From Acidimicrobiia bacterium (GTDB lineage Bacteria; Actinomycetota; Acidimicrobiia; Acidimicrobiales; Bin134), in NCBI GenBank assembly GCA_022825005.1, contig JAJDYU010000033.1:1-39495 (forward strand): a stretch of 39,495 bases of DNA, given 5' to 3'. This document shows positions 29,952-38,570 of this stretch, one piece after another. Position numbers and translations under genes: made by a program. Positions within the stretch are counted from its first letter, which is position 1, and every line of letters begins with the position of its first letter. The notes under the pieces were generated by a model. The model was given only the letters and a program-made list of their open reading frames with translations, did no database searches and was not told where the DNA came from.

Positions 29952-30955
29952 CCAGTTCCTACCGCAGCCCGAATGGACTCGCGCAGCGACTTCATTGTTG
30001 CGAACACCGCGGTGGGCTCGTAGCCGCAGTGGGCCATGCAGTTGTCGCAGCGGGGGTCCCTCCCCCGGCCGTAGCTGTCCCAGTCGGTGGTCTCGATCAG
30101 CTCCTGGTAGGTCTCGGTGTAGCCGTCGGACATCAGATAGCAGGGCCGCTGCCAGCCGAACACCGAGTAGCTGGGGATGCCCCAGGCGGTGCACTCGTAC
30201 TCCACCTTGCCCTCGAGGAAGTCCAAGAACAGCGGCGTGTGGTTGAGCCGCCACTTCTTGCGCTTGCCCTCCGAGAATGCGTCCCTAAAGAGGCTCTTGG
30301 TCTGCTCCACCGGCAAAAAGTGCTCCTGGTCGGGAGCCTTCTCGTAGGCGTACCCCGGCGAGATCATCATGGAGTCGACTTCGAGGTCGTCGTTCAAGAA
30401 GTCGAGCACGCTGCGCACGTCTTCGGGGCTGTCGGTGCTGAAGAACGTGCTGTTGGTGGTGACCCGGAATCCCTTGGCCTTGGCCTCGTTCACGGCTTCC
30501 ACAACCTCGTCGAAGACACCCTCGCGGGCCACGGCCAGGTCGTGGCGCTCCTGAAGGCCGTCCACGTGGACCACGAACGAGAAGTAGGGCGACGGCGTGA
30601 ACTTGTCGATCTTGCGCCGCAGCAGCACCGCATTGGTGCACAGGTACACGAACTTCTTTCGCTTGATGAGCTCGTCGACCATCTCGCTGATCTGGGGGTG
30701 CAGCAGCGGCTCACCGCCGGCGATGGACACCATCGGGGCACCGCACTCCTCCATTGCGGCCACCGCCTCGTCCACGCTGACCCGCTTGCGCAGAACCTCG
30801 GTTGGATACTGGATCTTGCCGCAGCCCGGACACTCCAGATTGCAGGCGAACAGCGGCTCCAGCTCCACAATGAGCGGGAACTTGTCGCGGCGTCGCAGCT
30901 TGTTCTTGAACACGTAGGTGCCCACCTTTGCCGCTTGCCTCAACGGAATAGGCAT
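29948..30955 (-). CDS. hpnH: HpnH, radical SAM adenosylhopane synthase
   Basis: This 335-residue B12-type radical SAM protein joins adenosine (from SAM) to hopene to give adenosylhopane, the first step of side-chain extension. The 4Fe-4S motif is CNLECPGC (Cys38, Cys42, Cys45). VSIAGGEPLLHPQ is the SAM-binding GGE region. The family-specific C-terminus has YECTAWGIPSYSVFGWQRPC and CDNCMAHCGYEP. The ATG at 30955 is chosen because AGGAGG (30966-30971) lies 9 bases upstream, inside the end of hpnG; an upstream TTG is too close to it. It is the last gene of the hopanoid operon. Confidence 0.93.
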   Translation of the reverse strand: MPIPLRQAAKVGTYVFKNKLRRRDKFPLIVELEPLFACNLECPGCGKIQYPTEVLRKRVSVDEAVAAMEECGAPMVSIAGGEPLLHPQISEMVDELIKRKKFVYLCTNAVLLRRKIDKFTPSPYFSFVVHVDGLQERHDLAVAREGVFDEVVEAVNEAKAKGFRVTTNSTFFSTDSPEDVRSVLDFLNDDLEVDSMMISPGYAYEKAPDQEHFLPVEQTKSLFRDAFSEGKRKKWRLNHTPLFLDFLEGKVEYECTAWGIPSYSVFGWQRPCYLMSDGYTETYQELIETTDWDSYGRGRDPRCDNCMAHCGYEPTAVFATMKSLRESIRAAVGTG

Positions 30956-30956
30956 G

Positions 30957-31505
30957 TCAGACAACCTCCTTGGTAAGCACTGGCGTCAACCGGCGAATGG
31001 TGCGCAGCGCTCGATAGATCCTTGCCGGTGCGGCGGCCGTCCGCAGCTCGTGGGCAGGGGTGTCGGTCACCACCCGAACCACTGCCGCGGGACCGCGATG
31101 ATGCTCCAAAAGCCAGGCCGACTCCATATCGACCGCCACCGCGCCCCGATCGGCCAGCTCTTGTCGGCGGGGGCCGACGGCCAGCTCCGGCACACTGGCC
31201 ACTGGGCCGGTGTGCACGGTGAACCCGGCATCAGACAGACCCTTGGCCACCGCCTCGGCCCGGGGCAGACTAATCGAGGTCACATCGTCAGCTGACACTT
31301 CGGTGGCCACCACCACGTCGCCCGGTTCGATGCCATCTACCACCGCTCCGCCGATGCCCACCACTGCCACTGGCCCGCTTTCCGGTTCAACCCGGCGGCT
31401 GCGGTCCGGCCCCATACCAGTGCACACCACCTTGGCCTCTCCCCGGCTCCCTCTCCGGGCTGCTCGGGCCTCCATGGCCAGCGGACACCACACGGTCAGG
31501 CTCAT
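30957..31505 (-). CDS. hpnG: HpnG, hopanoid-associated nucleoside phosphorylase
   Basis: This 182-residue PNP/MTAN-fold protein would release adenine from adenosylhopane, giving ribosylhopane precursors of bacteriohopanetetrol. The family motif AVDMESAWLL (124-133) holds the catalytic-site Met-Glu pair, and VGIGGAVVDGIEPGDVVVA lies in the core. It is short compared with typical HpnG proteins of 200 or more residues, so part of the N-terminus is reduced. The start is the ATG at 31505, overlapping the shc stop (ATGA). It is followed one base later by hpnH. Identification rests on motifs and operon context. Confidence 0.85.
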   Translation of the reverse strand: MSLTVWCPLAMEARAARRGSRGEAKVVCTGMGPDRSRRVEPESGPVAVVGIGGAVVDGIEPGDVVVATEVSADDVTSISLPRAEAVAKGLSDAGFTVHTGPVASVPELAVGPRRQELADRGAVAVDMESAWLLEHHRGPAAVVRVVTDTPAHELRTAAAPARIYRALRTIRRLTPVLTKEVV

Positions 31506-33388
31506 GCCTCGTCCTCCATGGCCCTCACCCATCGGCCCAGGGCCATCACCGGGAAGACCAGGCGATACAGGTGGTAGCGGATGTAGAAGTCCCCGGAGAA
31601 GCCCGTCCCGGTGTACCAGGGCTCGTCCCAGTCACCGTCTCGGCGCTGGTTCTCCACCAGCCAGGCCACCCCCCGCCGGGCTGCGTCGTCGGCCGCCCGG
31701 CCACCGGCGATCAACGTCAAAAGCGCCCACGCGGTCTGCGACGGGGTGGACTCCCCCCGGCCCCGCCACTGGTGGTCGGTGTAGGAGCGCATGTCCTCGC
31801 CCCAGCCGCCGTCGTGGTTCTGTATCGACTCCAACCACTCACAGGCCCGCACCACCCGCGGGTCGTCGGTCGGTATCCCCGCGCTGATCAGCGCCGGAAT
31901 CGCCGCGCCGGTGCCGTAGATGTAGTTGGCGCCCCATCGGCCGTACCAGGATCCGTCGTCTTCTTGCTCGTCGCTCAGCCATTGAATCCCCCGGTTCACT
32001 ATCTCCCGGTCCACCTTCAGACCCTGCTGGTCGCCGTCCAACTCGCACAGCATCTCGATGACATGGGCGGTCACGTCGGCCGACGGTGGGTCGATTACCT
32101 CTCCGAAGTCACAGAAGGGCAGCTCGGCCACCAGCGGCGAGCAGTTATCGGCGTCGAATGCCGCCCAGCCGCCATCGGCGCACTGCATCCCCTGGACCCA
32201 TTCCACTGCCCGGCCCAGGGCCCGGTTCACCTGCCTGGCATCGTTGTGGTGTATTCGCCGCAGGGCCAAAGCCACCTCGGCGGTGTCATCCAGATCGGGG
32301 TAGAAGTTGTTCTCGAACTCGAACGCCCACCCGCCGGGGGCCAGATGGGGGCGCTTCTCAGCCCAGTCGCCCACGATTTGGACCTCCTGTTCCAGCAGCC
32401 AGCGGGCTCCGGCTTCCAACTGGGGGTCGTCTGGGTCCACCCCAGCATCGGCCAGCGCGTTGAGGGCCAGACAGGTGTCCCACACCGGCGACTGACAGCA
32501 CTCCAGCCGCCGCATGTCGTCTTCGACAATGGTCCAGGCGTCGAATCCGGCCAGCCCTTGGGCCAGGATCGGATGGTGGAGGGAATATCCCCGGACGTAG
32601 AGGGCCAACAGCGAATACACCCATGGGGGCTGGATGCCCCCCCAGCAGCCGTCGGCTTCCTGGCGGGCGATTATCCACTGCTCGGCCCGCCGTAGCGACC
32701 ACTCCCGCAGCCGCCGGTGTGGGCGATTCTCATAGTGATGCAGAACTCGGTCCAGTCGCTGGAACCGTCGAGCCACCGTGCCGGGCGGGGCGAACTCTCT
32801 TTCCGGCGGGGTGGCCCCGGTTCGGATCTCATCCAGGCTGACATTCATGGAGCGCACCGGGCGATGAGCACCCACCACGGTCAATGAGACCACGGTCTGA
32901 CGGGCCCAGCAGGCGAAGTCATAGATGTTCAGGGGCACCTGCTTGGGGAGAAGAACCACCTCGGGCGGGAGTGCGGGCAGGTCTTCCCAGCGCCAGAGGC
33001 CGAACAGCGCCATCCAAATGCGGGTGAACACCCGGCTGCGCTCCAACCCTCCCTCGCTGCGGATATAGTCGGCCGCCTTGGTCATGTGGTCGGCGTCTAT
33101 GGGATCGCCTGCGTAGCGCAGCGCCCAATAGGCCTCAACCGTTACCGACAAATCGGCCGGACCCTGGTAGAAGGTGGCCCAGGTGCCGTCTGCCCGCTGG
33201 CTGTGCCGGATCCAATTGGCGGTCTGGCGGGTGACCTCCGGGTCGGCGATGCCCAAGAACTCCCTGAGGAACAGGTCTTCGGCCTCGATGGACACGTTGG
33301 TCTCGAGCTCGTCCTTCCACCATCCCTCAATGTCTTGGAGGCTCAAGAGCCGATCTCGGGCTCGGTCCAGACATTGCTCCACACCCAT
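31502..33388 (-). CDS. shc: Squalene-hopene cyclase
   Basis: This 628-residue class II triterpene cyclase converts squalene to hopene and hopanol at the cytoplasmic membrane. The proton-donor motif DLDDTA (365-370, with the central Asp367) replaces DVDD of the Alicyclobacillus enzyme but keeps DxDD. Several QW repeats are visible (for example QADGTW-like RADGTW, QNHDGGW, QRRDGDW, QEADGCW). GGWAFEFEN and the C-terminal GTGFSGDFYIRYH region are typical of the family. It overlaps the polyprenyl synthase stop by one base (TGATG) and hpnG by ATGA. Confidence 0.96.
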   Translation of the reverse strand: MGVEQCLDRARDRLLSLQDIEGWWKDELETNVSIEAEDLFLREFLGIADPEVTRQTANWIRHSQRADGTWATFYQGPADLSVTVEAYWALRYAGDPIDADHMTKAADYIRSEGGLERSRVFTRIWMALFGLWRWEDLPALPPEVVLLPKQVPLNIYDFACWARQTVVSLTVVGAHRPVRSMNVSLDEIRTGATPPEREFAPPGTVARRFQRLDRVLHHYENRPHRRLREWSLRRAEQWIIARQEADGCWGGIQPPWVYSLLALYVRGYSLHHPILAQGLAGFDAWTIVEDDMRRLECCQSPVWDTCLALNALADAGVDPDDPQLEAGARWLLEQEVQIVGDWAEKRPHLAPGGWAFEFENNFYPDLDDTAEVALALRRIHHNDARQVNRALGRAVEWVQGMQCADGGWAAFDADNCSPLVAELPFCDFGEVIDPPSADVTAHVIEMLCELDGDQQGLKVDREIVNRGIQWLSDEQEDDGSWYGRWGANYIYGTGAAIPALISAGIPTDDPRVVRACEWLESIQNHDGGWGEDMRSYTDHQWRGRGESTPSQTAWALLTLIAGGRAADDAARRGVAWLVENQRRDGDWDEPWYTGTGFSGDFYIRYHLYRLVFPVMALGRWVRAMEDEA

Positions 33389-34377
33389 CAGAAGTCCCTC
33401 CCCACGATGAATTCGGCTAAAGAGCGCATTTCCTCCACTGCTTGCCCCACGACCTCCTGGCGCGCTGCCAACGAGTCCAAGGCCGAAACGGCCAGGTCGT
33501 AGTGGGCCCGGGCCAGGGCCTGGGTGTGCTCCCGACCGCCCCCCGCCTCTACCAAGGCTCGGGCGGTGTCCACACTCCCGGCATCCCAGTCGGCACGGGC
33601 ATAGAGATCGGCCAGTTCGTCGGCCGCTGGGGTATCACTGTTGAGGGCGATCACCACCGGCACCGACTTTTTGCGCTCCCGCAGATCGGCCCCCGAGGGC
33701 TTCCCGGTGCGCTCGGGGTCGCCCCAGATGCCCAGCAGATCGTCCACTGCCTGAAACGCCACCCCCATGTGGGCGCCGAAATCGGCCAGCTCCTCCACAA
33801 TCTCGCCGTCGGCCCCGGCCAGGATCGCCCCCACCGAAGAGGCGTAGGACAACAGCGCTCCGGTCTTTCCCTGCTCCATGGCCAGGCACTGCTCGAGGGT
33901 GACCGAGGGCATTTCCTCAAAGGCCATGTCCATGCTCTGGCCGGCGATCATGGCCGACACCGCCTCGGCCAGGTTCTTGGCTGCTGTGACCCGCGGCGGG
34001 GAGGGGTCGGACAGCAGCACCTCGAACGCCAGGGCGTGGAGGGCGTCGCCTACCACCACGCCGACCCCAGTGCCGAATTTGGCCCAGACGGTGGGCCGGT
34101 GCCGGCGTTCGGCATCGTTGTCGATGATGTCGTCGTGGATGAGCGAGAAGTCGTGGATCAATTCGATGGCCACCGCCCCAGGCACCGCGGTCTCCGAAGG
34201 AGCGCCCATGGCCTCGGCCGACAAGATGGCCAGCGCGGGACGGGTGCCCTTTCCCCGGCCTTTGAAGTGGTATTCGGCGGGCACCCTGAGTTCTTCGCCC
34301 AGCCCGCCGAGAGCAGAGGCGATGGCCGGGTCGACCAGTTCCCTGGCCCTGCCCAAAATGTCCGGTGCGCCGCTCAT
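33388..34377 (-). CDS. Polyprenyl diphosphate synthase (hopanoid operon)
   Basis: This 329-residue trans-isoprenyl diphosphate synthase has the first aspartate motif DDIID (82-86) and the second as DDLLG in FQAVDDLLGIWGD, with GKTGALLS between them. Within this operon it should supply the C15 farnesyl diphosphate used by HpnC and HpnD. Phe77 five residues before the first motif, and the lack of the two-residue insertion seen in bacterial farnesyl synthases, leave C15 versus C20 product open. The true start is the ATG at 34377 (MSGAPDILG), overlapping the hpnE stop as ATGA; the longer open frame is an artefact. Confidence 0.9.
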   Translation of the reverse strand: MSGAPDILGRARELVDPAIASALGGLGEELRVPAEYHFKGRGKGTRPALAILSAEAMGAPSETAVPGAVAIELIHDFSLIHDDIIDNDAERRHRPTVWAKFGTGVGVVVGDALHALAFEVLLSDPSPPRVTAAKNLAEAVSAMIAGQSMDMAFEEMPSVTLEQCLAMEQGKTGALLSYASSVGAILAGADGEIVEELADFGAHMGVAFQAVDDLLGIWGDPERTGKPSGADLRERKKSVPVVIALNSDTPAADELADLYARADWDAGSVDTARALVEAGGGREHTQALARAHYDLAVSALDSLAARQEVVGQAVEEMRSLAEFIVGRDF

Positions 34378-35858
34378 GCGCTCAACCTTTCTCGCTCGGC
34401 TGCTGATGACTCTGGGCTCAGGTGCTGCCCAGAAATGTCGTCGGATAACTGGTCGGGCGCCGCTGCGGCCAGATCCCGGCTGTGATCCAGCGCGAGCCGG
34501 GCCGCAAGGTTGCCGGAGCGGACTGCTCCCTCCATGGTGGCGGGCCAGCCGGTATCGGTCCACGCCCCGGCCAAGAACAGGCCGTCGATGGCAGTGGCTG
34601 GCCCAGGACGGAGCCGCCGGGTTCCGGGACGCCCGGCGAAGGTGGCCCGGTGCTCGCGGGTCACCACTGCGTCGAGCACTTCGGCCTTGGCCGCCCGCGG
34701 GAACAGGTCCTCCAGAGCCGACCGATAGCGGTCGATCATCTCGGCCGGCCGGTCGCCGATCTCGTCGAAGGCCGCCGACTGCGACACCGCCACCACCTGC
34801 TCGTCTCCTGCGGGGTCTGAAGGGCGGTCCGACTCATCCTCGGTCCAGCGGGCGGACTCGGAGCGTTCGAACACGAATTGCACCGGGGAGTCCAGGGCCG
34901 CGGCAAAGGGCACGTCCATGATCCGGCGGTCGAACACGAAGTGCACGTTGACGATGGGGGAGATTCCAAGCTCGGCGAGCTCGGATTGGCCGGCCACGGT
35001 TCCGGGGGGCAAAAGGGCGTCCACCGCATCGTGGGGGACGGCGAGAATCACCGCGTCGGCGGTCACCCTCTGTCCGTCGGCGGTTACCGCGGGCCCGTCG
35101 GCCACCGCCTCCACATGGGCCTGGAGCCGGATGTCGCCGCCCCCGGCGGCAATCACTCGGGCTGCTGCATCGCCGTGCAGCGCGCCCAGCGGCACCCGGG
35201 TCCATCCCAGATCGCCGCCATCGGCATCGTCGAGGAGCCCGGTGCGAAACACCTTGACCGCCAGGGTCAGCGAGGCGTCATCGGCTCGCAGGTTGATGGT
35301 GGGCAAACAGATCAGCTCCCACAATCCGGCGATGGCCCGATCAGACTCACCACGGAGTCGGAGCCATTCCCCGAAGCTCATCTCATCGATCTGGGGATCG
35401 TCGGGATCGAGTCGGCGCAGGGCCAGTGCGGTGCGAATTGCCCGCAACCGCTCGGTCACCGACAGCGGGCTGTATCCCAAAAGAGACCGGGCCAAATGCA
35501 GGGGTGCCGGAGCGCGGGTGCGGAATATCCGTGCCGGACGGCGGCCGGGGCGCAAAACCGACACCGACATCCGGGTCTGCTCTGTCACCTGATCGGTCAC
35601 CTCCAACCGGTCCAGGAATGCCCGATACTCCGTGCAGCACCGCATGAAGACGTGCTGGCCGTTGTCGTACCAGCGGCCGTCGCGCTGAAACGACCAGGTG
35701 GCCCCGCCCAGGCGGGGACCCCGCTCATAAAGGGTCACCTGTGCGCCGCCGTCCGCCGCGGCAACCGCCGCGGCCAGACCGGCCAGTCCGCCTCCGATCA
35801 CTGCGATCTGGGGCTTGGCGCCCTGATCGCTTCGCACTGGGGAAGGGGCCGGGCTCAC
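34374..35858 (-). CDS. hpnE: HpnE, hydroxysqualene dehydroxylase
   Basis: This 494-residue FAD-dependent amine-oxidase-fold protein reduces hydroxysqualene to squalene, the third step after HpnC and HpnD. The dinucleotide-binding motif is VIGGGLAGLAAA (20-31). RLGGATWSF follows, and near the C-terminus GLFLAGAWTDTGWPATMEGAVRSG is the FAD-binding closing motif. The start is a GTG at 35858 in a GTGA overlap with hpnD. The longer open reading upstream lies antisense to no gene but over hpnD, and is not the real start. Length is slightly above typical HpnE. Confidence 0.9.
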   Translation of the reverse strand: MSPAPSPVRSDQGAKPQIAVIGGGLAGLAAAVAAADGGAQVTLYERGPRLGGATWSFQRDGRWYDNGQHVFMRCCTEYRAFLDRLEVTDQVTEQTRMSVSVLRPGRRPARIFRTRAPAPLHLARSLLGYSPLSVTERLRAIRTALALRRLDPDDPQIDEMSFGEWLRLRGESDRAIAGLWELICLPTINLRADDASLTLAVKVFRTGLLDDADGGDLGWTRVPLGALHGDAAARVIAAGGGDIRLQAHVEAVADGPAVTADGQRVTADAVILAVPHDAVDALLPPGTVAGQSELAELGISPIVNVHFVFDRRIMDVPFAAALDSPVQFVFERSESARWTEDESDRPSDPAGDEQVVAVSQSAAFDEIGDRPAEMIDRYRSALEDLFPRAAKAEVLDAVVTREHRATFAGRPGTRRLRPGPATAIDGLFLAGAWTDTGWPATMEGAVRSGNLAARLALDHSRDLAAAAPDQLSDDISGQHLSPESSAAERERLSA

Positions 35859-36709
35859 GTGGTGACCCCAGCCAGGCTGCGGAGAGCCACTCTGAGCTTC
35901 TCCCCGGTGGACAGCGACATCCGCCTCTCCAAAACCGCGGTGGGCGTCTCCGCTATGCGAGCCAGCAGGCGGTGATAGATCCCGGCCATCGCCCCGGTGC
36001 AGGCCCGGCTGCGGTGATCCAACACGTCGAGCAGCTTCAGACCCTCGGCGAAGTGCCTTTCGGCTCGCTCGGCTTCGAACGCCACCAGCTCGCCCACCGC
36101 GTCGGCGGGGCCGGTCAGGTCGGGAGCGCAGCCGAACCGCTCGATGTCGGCAGTGGGCAAATACACCCGTCCCATTCCCCGGTCTTCCACGATGTCGCGC
36201 AGAATGTTGGTGAGCTGAAGGGCCACGCCCAGCACGTCGGCCAGCTCGGCGGCCCTGTCGGGATCGCCGCGGGCGCCGAACACCCCCAGCGAGAGGCGGC
36301 CCACCGATCCGGCCACCAGCCGGCAGTACTCCTCGGTTTCGTCGATGGTGGCGTATTCCTTGCCGACCGCGTCCTGCTCGCATCCGGCGACGATCTCGTT
36401 CAGCGCCGCGGCGGGAAGCGGGAAGCGGTCGATGACATGGCGCAGGCCCACCAGCACCGGATCGTCGGGGTCGCTGAGACCGCCGTCGGCCAAGGTGTCG
36501 ATGTCGGTCCTTATCTCCGCCAGCTCGGCCAGCTTCTCACCCTGGGGCAGCGGGCCGTCGCCCACATCGTCGATGCGTCGGGCCATGGCATACAGCGCCG
36601 ACATGGCCTGTCGCTTCGACTTGGGCAGCAGCCGTATCCCGTAGGAGAAGTTGCGGGCCTCGGTCCGGGTGATCTCCTCGCACCGCTGGAGCGCTTCGGC
36701 CGTCCTCAT
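35855..36709 (-). CDS. hpnD: HpnD, presqualene diphosphate synthase
   Basis: This 284-residue squalene/phytoene synthase family protein has both aspartate-rich motifs: RRIDDVGD (Asp47, Asp48, Asp51) and LRDIVEDRGMGRVYLP (Asp172, Asp176). It should join two farnesyl diphosphates to presqualene diphosphate. LRDIVEDRGMGR is characteristic of HpnD rather than HpnC. The start is the ATG at 36709, overlapping the hpnC stop (ATGA). It lies between hpnC and hpnE as in other three-enzyme squalene pathways. Confidence 0.93.
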   Translation of the reverse strand: MRTAEALQRCEEITRTEARNFSYGIRLLPKSKRQAMSALYAMARRIDDVGDGPLPQGEKLAELAEIRTDIDTLADGGLSDPDDPVLVGLRHVIDRFPLPAAALNEIVAGCEQDAVGKEYATIDETEEYCRLVAGSVGRLSLGVFGARGDPDRAAELADVLGVALQLTNILRDIVEDRGMGRVYLPTADIERFGCAPDLTGPADAVGELVAFEAERAERHFAEGLKLLDVLDHRSRACTGAMAGIYHRLLARIAETPTAVLERRMSLSTGEKLRVALRSLAGVTT

Positions 36710-37608
36710 CGACGCCTCCAGCGGGCCACGACGCCCTGCGCCGCCCGGACCGCGGGGGCCTCGGTCACCTGTCGGGGCGTGACAAGGCGGGTCAGATGGA
36801 ATGCGGTGCGGGCTTTCGACGGGGTCCGCAGCTTTCTCAGCACGTCGTGCTCGGCGCCGGCAATGGCGTCCAACGCGGCCAATCCTCCGGCGGCATAGCC
36901 AGCCACAGTCACCTTGGCCCATCCGCTGAGGGAGGACACCAGCGGCTTCCCCCGGTTGAGCAGCCCTTGTGAGGTGTCGCATTGGTGGGCCACCAGCCGC
37001 TTGAGCGGGTCCGATGCCCGGTCAGCCCCGAGATCGGCCTCAGCCACGCCGAAACGGGCCAGCTCGTCGGCCGGGAAATAGATGCGCCCCTTCTCGGTGT
37101 AGTCCTCGCCGATGTCTTGTAGATGCTCCGCCAGTTGCAGGCCGGTGCACACCGCATCGCTGAGAGCGATGCGCTCAGGGGTGGCCGCGCCGAAAATCAC
37201 CAGAACCAGCCTGCCCACGGGGTTGGCCGACAGCGAGCAGTACTCGGCCAACTCGGCCTGGGTCTGGTAGCGGTGCTTGCGCTGATCGAGCCGGTTGGCC
37301 TCGATGAGCGCCAAGAACGGCTCGTCGTCGATATCCAAGTCGGCCAACAGCGGGGTAAGTTGCACCATGACCGGGTGGGTGGCATTGCCCGTGCGGGCCC
37401 GAGAGAGTTCCGTTTCGATCCAGTCCAATGCGGCCAGCCGGTCGCCTTCGTATTCGTCGCCGATGTCGTCGACCAGCCGGGCGAAACCGTAGACGGCCAG
37501 CAGATGCGCCCTTGGGCGCGCGGGGACTGCCTTCAGCGCCACTGGGAAGTTCTCACTCCCCTTCTGCGCCATGATCGAGTTCAAGTCAAACCCGACTTCA
37601 GCTTGCAC
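36706..37608 (-). CDS. hpnC: HpnC, hydroxysqualene synthase
   Basis: This 300-residue squalene/phytoene synthase family protein converts presqualene diphosphate to hydroxysqualene. It shows GSENFPVA near the start, typical of HpnC, plus the two motifs LVDDIGDE (Asp47-Asp51) and HLQDIGEDYTEKGRIYFP (Asp165-Asp169). It is the first gene of the seven-gene hopanoid operon. The GTG at 37608 has a G-rich site just upstream; the ATG at 37572 is an alternative start that would keep all motifs. The 130-bp region before it, up to the MerR-TetR gene stop, holds a palindrome and direct repeats. Confidence 0.92.
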   Translation of the reverse strand: MQAEVGFDLNSIMAQKGSENFPVALKAVPARPRAHLLAVYGFARLVDDIGDEYEGDRLAALDWIETELSRARTGNATHPVMVQLTPLLADLDIDDEPFLALIEANRLDQRKHRYQTQAELAEYCSLSANPVGRLVLVIFGAATPERIALSDAVCTGLQLAEHLQDIGEDYTEKGRIYFPADELARFGVAEADLGADRASDPLKRLVAHQCDTSQGLLNRGKPLVSSLSGWAKVTVAGYAAGGLAALDAIAGAEHDVLRKLRTPSKARTAFHLTRLVTPRQVTEAPAVRAAQGVVARWRRR

Positions 37609-37666
37609 AGCACCCCCGCTGTATTCCTGGCGAACCCGCTGGTCAACGGGCTAGCCGGGCTATCCA

Positions 37667-37684
37667 TGACAATGTTCTGACAAT
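37667..37684. promoter_or_regulatory. Direct repeats upstream of hpnC
   Basis: TGACAAT occurs twice, at 37667-37673 and 37678-37684, spaced by 11 bp. On the minus strand these read ATTGTCA and could include a -35-like TTGTCA box of the hpnC promoter or be a one-turn-spaced regulator site. They lie 59-76 bp before the hpnC GTG. Confidence 0.35.
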
Positions 37685-37708
37685 CGTTACCCAATTGCAA
37701 ACAATAGA

Positions 37709-37724
37709 GTGACCATCAGGTCAC
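37709..37724. promoter_or_regulatory. Palindromic operator candidate for the hopanoid operon
   Basis: GTGACC-ATCA-GGTCAC has two perfect 6-bp arms and a 4-bp spacer. It lies between the stop of the MerR-TetR regulator (37739) and the hpnC start (37608). Its size is right for a TetR-type dimer. CCTTTTTG follows on the plus strand, so a plus-strand terminator is a lesser alternative; no plus-strand gene needs one here. Confidence 0.45.
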
Positions 37725-37738
37725 CTTTTTGTACGCGC

Positions 37739-38533
37739 TCAATCCGAAGCTGTCAAGGCAATGGCATCCCCAGAGTCTTCAAATTTTGGGCGATCGGCGA
37801 AACGACCCATAAGACCCTCGGCAAAAATATGGGCAATGGCGTCCATGATGAGGGTTCCGGCGAGCCGGTGCCCCCGCGGATCGTCGGACAGGGCCTCTCC
37901 CAGTCGCTCGGCCAAGCGCCAGAACACCCGCTGGGCAGCGGCGGCATGCTCCACCTGACCCTGTACCGAGCGCTTGGCCACTTCCAGCATGATGGGAAGG
38001 CCGGGCAACAGCGCCTCGGCCAGGCGACTGGTGAGTTCTTGTCGGCTCAATCCGGTCTGGCCGTGGATCGAGGCAGAGAACTCCTCGGCGGTGTTGTCCA
38101 CCACCGCTTCCACCGCTCGGAAGAACAAGTCCTGCTTCGAGCGGTAATAGCGGTAAAAGGTGCCCTTGGCCACGCCGGCCTGGGTGCATATTTCGGCCAC
38201 GCTCACCTCGGTGTAGCCCCGCAGGGCGAATTCCTGGATGGCCACTTCCCGCAATTGCTCGCCGCTGTCGGCCAAGTGGGCCACTTCGGCGTGGTCGGGA
38301 TTCTCCGCGTTCATTATCTGGGCGATGTGGCGAAGCGGCAGGCGGTGTCGCTCTCGCAGCTCCCTGATCTGCTCTATCGCCTCGACGTGACGCTGGTTGT
38401 AGAGGAAGCGGTTGGCCGCGGCCCGGCGGGGCGCGGGCAGCAGACCCAGCCGCCGATAGTGGTGGATGGAGGCGGCTGGAACCCCGGTGCGGGCTACCAG
38501 CTCGCTGATGGGGAACTCGTCGAGAGTGCCCAT
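37739..38533 (-). CDS. MerR-TetR hybrid transcriptional regulator
   Basis: This 264-residue protein has two DNA-binding domains. Residues about 7-74 form a MerR-type winged helix: FPISELVARTGVPAASIHHY, then the wing GLLPAPRR, NRFLYNQRHV and the IREL helix. Residues about 92-140 form a TetR helix-turn-helix: AIQEFALRGYTEVSVAEIC then QAGVAKGTFYRYYRSKQDLF. Residues 145-264 form an all-helical TetR ligand-binding/dimer domain. The MerR family's usual C-terminal coiled coil and effector cysteines are absent, as the TetR module replaces them. The gene precedes the hopanoid operon on the same strand (130-bp gap), so it may control hopanoid synthesis, perhaps in response to a lipid. Confidence 0.88.
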   Translation of the reverse strand: MGTLDEFPISELVARTGVPAASIHHYRRLGLLPAPRRAAANRFLYNQRHVEAIEQIRELRERHRLPLRHIAQIMNAENPDHAEVAHLADSGEQLREVAIQEFALRGYTEVSVAEICTQAGVAKGTFYRYYRSKQDLFFRAVEAVVDNTAEEFSASIHGQTGLSRQELTSRLAEALLPGLPIMLEVAKRSVQGQVEHAAAAQRVFWRLAERLGEALSDDPRGHRLAGTLIMDAIAHIFAEGLMGRFADRPKFEDSGDAIALTASD

Positions 38534-38570
38534 GCCTCCACTCTTATTCCCATCGCCCTGCCACCGCCAG

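Noticed and set aside
29117..30976. Long plus-strand open frame (619 codons) spanning the pepN 3' half and hpnH antisense
   Set aside because: It crosses two real genes out of frame, is Arg/Pro/His rich, and has no recognisable domain.
34378..34563. Upstream extension of the polyprenyl synthase frame
   Set aside because: It lies within hpnE coding sequence; the ATG at 34377 gives the family start and an ATGA junction.
35859..36383. Upstream extension of the hpnE frame
   Set aside because: It overlies hpnD in another frame; GTG at 35858 gives the GTGA junction and the FAD motif follows closely.
37709..37730. Plus-strand rho-independent terminator (palindrome plus T5)
   Set aside because: No plus-strand gene ends here; a minus-strand operator reading is more sensible, although not proven.
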